A DNA stretch of 5,004 nucleotides from Alphaproteobacteria bacterium UBA6187 (GTDB taxonomy: Bacteria > Pseudomonadota > Alphaproteobacteria > Rickettsiales > UBA6187). The notes below the pieces were generated by a model. It did no database searches. It saw only the letters and a list, made by a program, of their open reading frames with translations, and was not told where the DNA came from. This document shows positions 1 through 5,004 of this stretch, one piece after another. The translations under genes were made by a program, and so were the position numbers. Every line of letters starts with the position of its first letter. Positions within the stretch are counted from its first letter, which is position 1. The stretch is from the NCBI GenBank assembly GCA_002422795.1, contig DITJ01000062.1, positions 1 to 5,004 on the forward strand, in the 5' to 3' direction.

Positions 1-10
1 GTTTTTTAGG

Positions 11-26
11 TTCCGGGATGACAGTG
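11..26. repeat. Half of a possible palindromic intergenic repeat, cut by the window edge
   Basis: TTCCGGGATGACAGTG (CACTGTCATCCCGGAA on the other strand) lies 24 bases past the autotransporter stop codon. Strings of this form are frequent arms of palindromic intergenic repeats in Rickettsiales-like and some other alphaproteobacterial genomes. The matching arm would lie outside the window, so neither palindrome nor terminator function can be confirmed here. Identification is by memory of the sequence type. Confidence 0.4.
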
Positions 27-49
27 CAACGAGAGATTATATATCCACA

Positions 50-3000
50 CTAAAACCCAACCGACCCCTTTAATCCCACACTGTTATTAGTATAATTGCT
101 TCTATACTCACTATCGTAACGCGCAGTTACAGCCAGTGAATTGGCAGAAACAAGGTCAAGGCTAAGCCCAAAGGCATAAGCATCCTGCGGCAGGTCAAGC
201 CCTGGTGTTGTGAAGGAAACACCGCCACCTGTAAAGCTTACCGACTGGTCAGATATAAGCGAATCATTAAATTCATGCTTATAGGCAAAACTCGCGCCAG
301 GAATTATCTTCCATGCATCATATAAATCATACATAGCCGAGGTTTTAACACCAAGAGTGCTGCGGTATGAAGTAACCTTGGAGCCATCAACAGCCAGATT
401 AGCACCGCCAGCACCAATTTCAGTATAGCCATGCTGATGCACCGCATCATAGGCAAAGCCTGCAAGCGGAGTAATAGTATAGTTATTTATATGAACAGGG
501 TAGCCAACTTCCGTTTGCGCCCCATATTGCAGGCCGCTATAACTTCCTTTTGCAACAACAGGGCCGGTGAAATCAACCAGGCGGGTGGAATCATACCTAT
601 GCGCGCCGCCTGTTAATATAACATCAACATACCACGGGTTAAAGTCGTACCCGCCATAAATATTTGTAAGATATGAATCTATCTCTTCGCCACTGCCACT
701 TCTATCGCCTTTATCATCAACTTTAGAATTCGCATATGTGAAAGAAGCACCTATACGCAAATTCTCCTGCGGCTGCTTATAAATACCAAAGCTAGTGCCA
801 TAGCTATCTGATGTAAATCCATCCACACCCGCTATAGTATCCTGGTCTGCATTAGAGCCAAAAGCTGTTGCCCAGAAGCTGATTCCTTCCTGCGCATCAC
901 CAGAAGAAACCCCGGAATTTCCTTTTGTATCACCATTTAACTGCGCTAGTATATTATTCCGCGTTTGCTCAACCACGCCAAGCACACTTAATACGCCGCC
1001 ACCATTTGCATCAGGGCGCAATTGCGCACCGGCTTTGTTATTATCCGTAATGTTCGTGAGTGCGTTTTGCAGTGCGAGTATATCAGTATTGCTACCTTCG
1101 TATGACGATAGCGGGTCAAGTGCCCCGGCATTTGGGTTTGGTACATTTGCAGTAAGCCCCAAAGCTGTAGCGATTAATGAGCCTGCCGAATAAGAATATC
1201 CCTGGTAATCAGTGCCACTTGTCTCCGCTTCGGTAAGCTGCCATTTTACACCGTGGGTAGATAGGATAGTTAGCGGGTTAAAAGATAAAGTCCCTGAATT
1301 ATTTACCAATACCAGTTTTTGGCCATACACGACATCACCTGCATTAAAATCAGGTGCAATAGTCATGCTTGAAAGGTTTGCTGTGCCACTTATATCACTG
1401 ATATAGCCATGATCTCCGCCAGTGCCAGCTTCTATAGTGAAAGCAAGAGTACCGCTACCGCTGATATTGCGTGATATAGTAACTGCGCTGGTTTGCAAAT
1501 CCAGTGTGCCGTTATTTACAAAATCACGCCCAATAGTAGATGCATCTGAATTAACAAGCAAAGTAGCACCGCTTGCAACTGTTGTGGTATTGGCAGAAAT
1601 ATCATCATTTAATATTAATGTACCACTATTAATATTAACCGCATTGAGCCTTGTGCTTGTGCCTATATCACCTTCAGTTTCAAACTCATGGCTTGATCCT
1701 GATGCACCACCACTGCCAAAACTTCCACCAAACAGGTTAAAATTTACTGTGCCGAAATTGTTAGAGCCGACAGAATCCGCAGCAATAATATCCCCATCGA
1801 TAGAGCCGCCATAAATATTAATAATGTCACCAACTCCGCCAGTATTTCTGGCAAGCTTTATACCGCCATTAATAACACCGGAAGTATTAATAGTTGTGCT
1901 TTGCCCAGTGTTGGCAAGTGTGATAGAGCCGGTTTGCCCGGTAATTGTTCCGGTAGAGTAATTGTTTATTGTAGTTATTTGGGCTGAAGTGGTTGCCCTT
2001 ATACCGCTGCCGGTACTTGTGCCGCCTTTGATAGTGCCATGATTTTCAATTGTGGTAATCGTTCCGCTATCGTCAACATTAATTCCCACGCCCAAGGCTG
2101 CATCCATCGCAACATTCGCGGAAATAGTGCCCCAGTTGGTTAATGTGTCGATGCTTGCACTATCTTCAACATTAACACCATTGCCACCATTTGATGTATC
2201 GCTACCTGTAATTTTTGCATTAGAATGATGCAACGAACTACCATTATTAATAATGGTTATAATTCCGTGGCCGGATACATTAACACCACTCGCAGATGTG
2301 TCGTTACCAGTTAGTTTCCCATAGTTGCGCAAGGTGCTTACACTATGGTAATTTCCAACTTCAATACCATCACCGCCGCTTCTACCCTGGATAACACCTG
2401 CTGAATTGTTGGTGATAAGGCTTGTTATAACCCTGGTTGTGTCGCCTGCGCTATCACCACCTAATAAGCCAATTGCTGCATCGCCGCCGCCACTTCTGAT
2501 AGTTCCTCTATTTGTAATTGTAGATATATTAGCAGTATCGCCTGCCGCATCGCCATCTACCAATATACCATAACCAATTGCATCCGTGCTGCTGGTGGAT
2601 ATTAAACCTGCCGACAAATTATTAATAGTGTTGATAGTCGCGCTGCTATGCACATATATGGCACTGCCCGCCGTATCAGCCCCCTTTATCGTGGCGCTAT
2701 TATTAAGTGTGGTTATAGATGAATCATCTGTAGCCTCTATACCATAAGCAGTGCCAGTGCCGCCTTTAATAACACCACTGCTTGCATTGGTAATCGTGTT
2801 TACTTGACCAGTTCCGCTTAACAATATTCCGACTGAATTACCGCCGCCACCGCTAATAACAGCGCTACTGCGCCTGTTATCAATTGTGCTTACATAACCG
2901 GTATTGCTCACCACCAGGCCATCGCCAAGGGTGCTGCCGCCATTTATTACGCCATAGTTTATGAAAGTGGTAAGACCTGGGTTACTGCCATTTTTGCTTT

Positions 3001-3730
3001 CTATAACAACGCCGTCGCCGCTAGTGCCGCCAGTTATTAAAGCTGTATTTTGGTTAGTAAGGGAGCCAAGGAATGCACTTGTATCAAGTTGGATACCTTG
3101 CCCTTCTGCGCCTCCAGAAACTGTACCGGAATTATCAATAGTGGATAAAAGCGGAGATACAGATAGTGATTCTTCAATATGAATACCTGCCTCACCACTG
3201 CCATTTGTTACTGATGCACTTGCAGCAACATTTATGGTAACCGCTCTGTTCGACTCAGAATCCACATAAATACCGGCAGAAGTTGCACCGCTATTGTCAC
3301 CCAGAATTGTTGAGGTTCCATTAATGTTTAAAACAGCGGTGGCACTGCCGGAGGTAATTATTGTAATACCGGCTTTATCGTTGCCCTGAACATTTACGCT
3401 ATTAAAATTGGCGGTTATTGTGCCTTTGCTTGTATCCACAAGGAAGCCGCTGGTATCACTTACAGATGGCACAAGATTGCCATTTACATCCCATACATAG
3501 AGTGAAGAGGAGCCATTTCCTGTAACATACGCGCCAAGAGTTTCATCATCACTTGTTGTGACGGTGGTTCCGCTTAGGGATGAATGCTCACCGTTGGTAA
3601 GGCTGGGCGCACCTGTACTCAAAATAATAACATTAGGAGGGACTGCCTTAGCTGGCGATGCCGCCAGTATAGCCATGGTAACTGCTGAAACACTTGTAAG
3701 TAAAATAAGCTTGCTACTGGATTTCTTCAT
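50..3730 (-). CDS. Type Va autotransporter with beta-helix repeat passenger (adhesin-like surface protein)
   Basis: This 1226-residue protein should be exported by Sec, after which its C-terminal barrel carries the passenger across the outer membrane. Visible in order: signal peptide (1-29, ending AKA); a Gly/Ser/Thr/Asn-rich passenger with about 15 imperfect beta-helix repeats (about 195-632); a passenger-end region with strand-rich repeats (about 686-860); a linker with a QLRPDANGG junction and the helix-like EQTRNNILAQL (about 882-931); and a barrel (about 949-1226) ending GSVGF, with the terminal Phe typical of outer-membrane proteins. I see no cysteine anywhere and no GDSGSP serine-protease motif or other catalytic signature, so an adhesive or structural role is inferred rather than shown. 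The start is secure: the signal peptide begins there and an in-frame TGA lies five codons upstream. The Shine-Dalgarno is poor, with only GAG 11 bases before the ATG. The gene is complete and is transcribed divergently from cysK. The ligand is unknown. Confidence 0.93.
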   Translation of the reverse strand: MKKSSSKLILLTSVSAVTMAILAASPAKAVPPNVIILSTGAPSLTNGEHSSLSGTTVTTSDDETLGAYVTGNGSSSLYVWDVNGNLVPSVSDTSGFLVDTSKGTITANFNSVNVQGNDKAGITIITSGSATAVLNINGTSTILGDNSGATSAGIYVDSESNRAVTINVAASASVTNGSGEAGIHIEESLSVSPLLSTIDNSGTVSGGAEGQGIQLDTSAFLGSLTNQNTALITGGTSGDGVVIESKNGSNPGLTTFINYGVINGGSTLGDGLVVSNTGYVSTIDNRRSSAVISGGGGNSVGILLSGTGQVNTITNASSGVIKGGTGTAYGIEATDDSSITTLNNSATIKGADTAGSAIYVHSSATINTINNLSAGLISTSSTDAIGYGILVDGDAAGDTANISTITNRGTIRSGGGDAAIGLLGGDSAGDTTRVITSLITNNSAGVIQGRSGGDGIEVGNYHSVSTLRNYGKLTGNDTSASGVNVSGHGIITIINNGSSLHHSNAKITGSDTSNGGNGVNVEDSASIDTLTNWGTISANVAMDAALGVGINVDDSGTITTIENHGTIKGGTSTGSGIRATTSAQITTINNYSTGTITGQTGSITLANTGQSTTINTSGVINGGIKLARNTGGVGDIINIYGGSIDGDIIAADSVGSNNFGTVNFNLFGGSFGSGGASGSSHEFETEGDIGTSTRLNAVNINSGTLILNDDISANTTTVASGATLLVNSDASTIGRDFVNNGTLDLQTSAVTISRNISGSGTLAFTIEAGTGGDHGYISDISGTANLSSMTIAPDFNAGDVVYGQKLVLVNNSGTLSFNPLTILSTHGVKWQLTEAETSGTDYQGYSYSAGSLIATALGLTANVPNPNAGALDPLSSYEGSNTDILALQNALTNITDNNKAGAQLRPDANGGGVLSVLGVVEQTRNNILAQLNGDTKGNSGVSSGDAQEGISFWATAFGSNADQDTIAGVDGFTSDSYGTSFGIYKQPQENLRIGASFTYANSKVDDKGDRSGSGEEIDSYLTNIYGGYDFNPWYVDVILTGGAHRYDSTRLVDFTGPVVAKGSYSGLQYGAQTEVGYPVHINNYTITPLAGFAYDAVHQHGYTEIGAGGANLAVDGSKVTSYRSTLGVKTSAMYDLYDAWKIIPGASFAYKHEFNDSLISDQSVSFTGGGVSFTTPGLDLPQDAYAFGLSLDLVSANSLAVTARYDSEYRSNYTNNSVGLKGSVGF
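53..886 (-). other. Autotransporter beta-barrel (translocator) domain
   Basis: Residues about 949-1226 (278 residues, the usual size for a 12-stranded barrel) start at GISFWATAFGSNADQD, the expected opening strand, and run through alternating amphipathic strands such as YGTSFGIYKQ, LRIGASFTYANSKV, YLTNIYGGYDF, WYVDVILTGGAHRYDS, YTITPLAGFAYDAV and YRSTLGVKTSAMYDL. They end in SVGLKGSVGF. The terminal Phe, with hydrophobic residues at alternate positions before it, matches the signal recognised by the BAM complex. The pore-spanning linker helix probably lies just upstream at about 915-931 (GVVEQTRNNILAQL). Confidence 0.9.
1151..1675 (-). other. Passenger C-terminal region, strand-repeat and autochaperone-like
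   Basis: Residues about 686-860 leave the INN-G-I pattern and turn to longer strand segments: SGTLILNDDI, TTVASGATLLVNSDA, FVNNGTLDLQ and GSGTLAFTIEAG. These resemble the passenger-associated strand repeats (PATR type) that often precede the barrel. The following GYISDISGTANLSSMTI and GDVVYGQKLVLVNNSG look like the closing coils that help the passenger fold in other autotransporters. The assignment rests on resemblance, and the autochaperone role is inferred. Confidence 0.5.
1835..3148 (-). repeat. Passenger beta-helix repeat array (about 15 imperfect units)
   Basis: Residues about 195-632 consist of imperfect units of 22-36 residues following the pattern I-x-T-I-x-N-x-G-x-I-x-G-G, a variable Gly/Ser/Thr/Asp turn, then G-I-x-V and a short polar loop. 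Examples are STIDNSGTVSGG (196-207), NTITNASSGVIKGG (311-324), ITTIENHGTIKGG (558-570) and ITTINNYSTGTITG (585-598). Alternating short strands and Asn/Gly turns are the hallmark of a right-handed beta-helix, each unit giving one or two coils. The units diverge in sequence and length, so the array is old rather than a fresh tandem expansion. Unit boundaries were set by eye. Confidence 0.8.
3644..3730 (-). other. Sec signal peptide of the autotransporter
   Basis: Residues 1-29 show a basic n-region (MKKSSSK), a hydrophobic core (LILLTSVSAVTMAILAA) and a small-residue cleavage box (SPAKA before VPP). Cleavage is expected after Ala29. The length is ordinary, without the long N-terminal extension seen in some large autotransporters such as the SPATE proteases. 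Confidence 0.9.
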
Positions 3731-3762
3731 AAGGCTACTTGCTCAACTGATGGGAGATATTT

Positions 3763-3784
3763 TATTCAGAATACTTATATATTC
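3763..3784. repeat. TATTC/GAATA inverted boxes in the autotransporter leader
   Basis: TATTCAGAATA (3763-3773) is a perfect inverted repeat around a single central A. A third box, TATTC (3780-3784), follows after CTTATA and can pair with GAATA at 3769-3773. The cluster lies about 33-54 bases upstream of the autotransporter ATG. It may be a protein-binding site or a weak alternative hairpin, but it is short and AT-rich enough to be chance. Confidence 0.3.
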
Positions 3785-3802
3785 ATCATATGCAAAAAAA
3801 AT

Positions 3803-3811
3803 ATTGTACCA
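3803..3811 (-). promoter_or_regulatory. Putative extended -10 promoter of the autotransporter gene
   Basis: On the minus strand TGGTACAAT gives a TGn extended -10 motif followed by TACAAT (five of six matches to TATAAT). No good -35 box is found 16-18 bases upstream, which is tolerated in extended -10 promoters. Transcription would start near 3796, leaving a leader of about 65 bases. The AT-rich context lowers confidence. Confidence 0.35.
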
Positions 3812-3907
3812 TATAAATATATACCAAATGTTGTGTCTTCTTCGCCACATTTTCACCCGTAGGTTTCTAAGGAAAATAAAAGCCAAGTTATCCCGCAAAA
3901 CTTTTTC

Positions 3908-3936
3908 TTGCACTTTAATCCTTTCAACTGCATAAT
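3908..3936 (+). promoter_or_regulatory. Putative sigma-70 promoter of cysK
   Basis: TTGCAC (3908-3913) and CATAAT (3931-3936) are separated by exactly 17 bases. The -10 box matches TATAAT at five of six positions. The -35 box keeps only the TTG core. Transcription would begin near 3943, giving a leader of about 29 bases before the ATG. The region is AT-rich, so chance matches are likely, but the position and spacing are good. Confidence 0.5.
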
Positions 3937-3944
3937 TCTTTTCA

Positions 3945-3956
3945 AATTCGCGAATT
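3945..3956. promoter_or_regulatory. Perfect 12-bp palindrome before cysK, possible operator
   Basis: AATTCGCGAATT is perfectly self-complementary, centred between 3950 and 3951, and does not extend further. It sits between the predicted -10 box (3931-3936) and the Shine-Dalgarno (3961-3966), close to the expected transcription start. That is where a dimeric repressor could block initiation. No regulator gene is in the window, so operator function is inference. Confidence 0.35.
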
Positions 3957-3960
3957 AAAA

Positions 3961-3966
3961 AGAGGT
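3961..3966 (+). promoter_or_regulatory. Shine-Dalgarno site of cysK
   Basis: AGAGGT is followed by TAATAC-type spacing to the ATG at 3972. Its strength and distance fix the start at MSNAALKQ, even though the first 20 or so residues lie ahead of the conserved domain. Confidence 0.75.
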
Positions 3967-3971
3967 AATAC

Positions 3972-4964
3972 ATGAGCAATGCCGCACTGAAACAGGATAA
4001 CTCCTATACACCAACACTTTCCACTAAAGGCAGGGGAAAGGTTTATGAAAGCATTATAGAAACAATTGGCGATACACCGCTTGTAAAATTAAACAGGATT
4101 GCAGCAAATGCTGGTTCCGTGGCTACTATCCTTGCTAAATTGGAATTCTTCAATCCTCTTTCCAGCGTGAAAGACAGGCTGGCTTTCGGCATGATTGAAG
4201 CTGCTGAGCAAGCTGGTAAAATTAATGCAAAAACTGTAATTGTTGAGCCTACTTCCGGCAATACAGGCATTGCACTGGCGTTTATTTGCGCTGCTAAAGG
4301 CTATAAGCTTATACTAACCATGCCAGAGAGCATGTCTGTTGAGCGTCGTAAAATGCTTAAAATCCTGGGCGCAGAGCTTGAGCTTACCCCGGCTGCAAAA
4401 GGTATGCGTGGGGCAATTGAAAAAGCTGAAGAAATCCTTTCTTCAAACCCTAATGCAATATTATTACAGCAGTTTAAAAACCCTGCTAACCCGGTAATAC
4501 ACCGCGTTACTACAGCAGAAGAAATCTGGAATGATACAGATGGCAAGGTAGATATTTTTGTAACCGGTGTTGGCACTGGCGGTACGCTTACAGGCGTTGC
4601 GCAGGTTCTGAAAGCCAGGAACCCTAATATCAAAATAATAGCTGTTGAACCTGAAGATAGTCCGGTATTATCTGGCGGCGCACCTGGGCCTCATAAAATC
4701 CAGGGTATTGGTGCTGGCTTTATTCCTGATGTACTAGATGTAAATCTGATTGATGAAGTAATAACAATCGGCAATGAAACTGCTTTTGCAACTGCGCGTG
4801 ATGTTGCTAAACTGGACGGTATCGCTGCCGGAATTTCATCAGGTGCAACTATTGCAGCAGCTTTAGAAGTTGGTGCAAGGCCAGAAAATAAAGGCAAAAT
4901 TATTGTAACTATCGTTGCTTCCTGCGCAGAAAGATATCTTTCTACTGCGTTGTTTGGCGAATAG
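3972..4964 (+). CDS. cysK: Cysteine synthase A (O-acetylserine sulfhydrylase)
   Basis: This cytosolic PLP enzyme (fold type II) converts O-acetyl-L-serine and sulfide to L-cysteine and acetate, the last step of sulfur assimilation. The 330-residue protein is complete. GDTPLVKLNRI (33-43) is the N-terminal signature. SSVKDR (64-69) carries the Schiff-base Lys67, TSGNTG (94-99) is the substrate-binding loop, GVGTGGT (199-205) is the PLP-phosphate loop, ISSGA (288-292) holds the serine expected to contact the pyridine nitrogen, and CAERYLSTALF (318-328) is the closing segment. No key residue is missing. An N-terminal lead of about 20 residues precedes GRGKVYES. The start is supported by AGAGGT six to seven bases upstream, and the next in-frame Met (73) falls after the catalytic lysine. 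No CBS domain follows, which argues against cystathionine beta-synthase. CysM or a related sulfhydrylase is the main alternative, but the motifs and length favour CysK. The partner CysE is not in the window. Confidence 0.95.
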   Translation: MSNAALKQDNSYTPTLSTKGRGKVYESIIETIGDTPLVKLNRIAANAGSVATILAKLEFFNPLSSVKDRLAFGMIEAAEQAGKINAKTVIVEPTSGNTGIALAFICAAKGYKLILTMPESMSVERRKMLKILGAELELTPAAKGMRGAIEKAEEILSSNPNAILLQQFKNPANPVIHRVTTAEEIWNDTDGKVDIFVTGVGTGGTLTGVAQVLKARNPNIKIIAVEPEDSPVLSGGAPGPHKIQGIGAGFIPDVLDVNLIDEVITIGNETAFATARDVAKLDGIAAGISSGATIAAALEVGARPENKGKIIVTIVASCAERYLSTALFGE

Positions 4965-5004
4965 TTTAAGGTAAGGGGCAAGGGATAAGGTTTAAGGGAT
5001 AAGG
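4965..5004. repeat. Purine-rich heptad repeat downstream of cysK, truncated by the window edge
   Basis: The repeat begins immediately after the cysK stop. AAGG starts at 4968, 4973, 4980, 4987, 4994 and 5001, so it recurs every 7 bases from 4973 on. AAGGGATAAGG occurs exactly at 4980-4990 and 4994-5004, giving a 14-base higher-order unit. The plus strand here is G, A and T with a single C. No hairpin terminator for cysK is visible before the window ends. Confidence 0.7.

Noticed and set aside
1422..1814. 130-residue plus-strand reading frame antisense to the passenger
   Set aside because: It is a shadow of the repeat-rich minus-strand gene: the Val/Pro/Leu-rich composition follows from complementing Gly/Thr/Asn codons. 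The other antisense frames inside both genes were rejected on the same ground.
2441..2461. GGDSAGD in the passenger as a serine-protease active site
   Set aside because: It lacks the GDSGSP context and any matching His/Asp motifs, and it occurs as part of a repeated loop (a sister copy reads DGDAAGD without Ser).
1835..3148. CRISPR-like or nucleotide-level tandem array
   Set aside because: The repetition is at protein level in one open frame, with variable unit lengths and no identical DNA repeats or regular spacers.
3885..3906. AAGTT/AACTT hairpin followed by a T run, terminator-like on the plus strand
   Set aside because: The stem is only 5 bp and AU-rich with a 9-base loop, and no gene reads into it from the left on the plus strand.
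3558..3935. 125-residue plus-strand reading frame over the autotransporter start and the intergenic region
   Set aside because: It is antisense to the signal peptide, and its second half is a translation of promoter DNA. No domain or start signal is seen.
3731..3971. Sulfur-related riboswitch (SAM or similar) upstream of cysK
   Set aside because: The predicted leader is about 29 bases, and no conserved riboswitch core or multi-stem fold is apparent in the full 241-base gap.
3743..3979. 78-residue reading frame on the minus strand across the intergenic region
   Set aside because: It starts at TTG inside cysK, has no ribosome binding site, is rich in residues expected from AT-rich noncoding DNA (Ile, Tyr, Phe, Asn), and overlaps both predicted promoters.

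Overview
The window holds two complete, divergently transcribed protein genes and no RNA gene, mobile element or CRISPR array that I can support. It looks like chromosomal DNA of an alphaproteobacterium with a fairly AT-leaning genome. Three things suggest this. The cysteine synthase has the motif spelling I associate with alphaproteobacterial CysK (a GRGKVYES lead-in, EEIWNDTDGKVD, a CAERYLSTALF end). The large protein is a classical type Va autotransporter with a QLRPDANGG junction. The left edge carries TTCCGGGATGACAGTG, a string of the kind seen in palindromic intergenic repeats of Rickettsiales-like and related genomes. The family placement is recognition from memory, not a search.

Layout. 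Positions 1-49 are the short 3' flank of the autotransporter gene, with half of a possible palindromic repeat cut by the window edge. Positions 50-3730 (minus strand) encode a 1226-residue autotransporter. It has a signal peptide, a long cysteine-free beta-helix passenger with about 15 imperfect repeats of 22-36 residues, a passenger-end region, a linker and a 12-stranded-type outer-membrane barrel ending in Phe. Positions 3731-3971 are an AT-rich divergent promoter region with a plausible promoter for each gene, a perfect 12-bp palindrome just before the cysK ribosome binding site, and a cluster of TATTC/GAATA boxes in the autotransporter leader. Positions 3972-4964 (plus strand) encode a complete cysteine synthase A. 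From 4965 to the right edge there is a purine-rich run in which AAGG recurs every 7 bases.

How the genes relate. CysK is a cytosolic PLP enzyme making cysteine from O-acetylserine and sulfide. The autotransporter is an exported surface protein, most likely an adhesin-like or structural beta-helix. There is no evident functional link. They share only the divergent intergenic region, so they are probably neighbours by chance.

I did not find a convincing undescribed system. The items most worth a second look are the palindrome at the cysK start, the heptad-periodic repeat at the right edge, and the passenger repeat array with its duplicated inserts.
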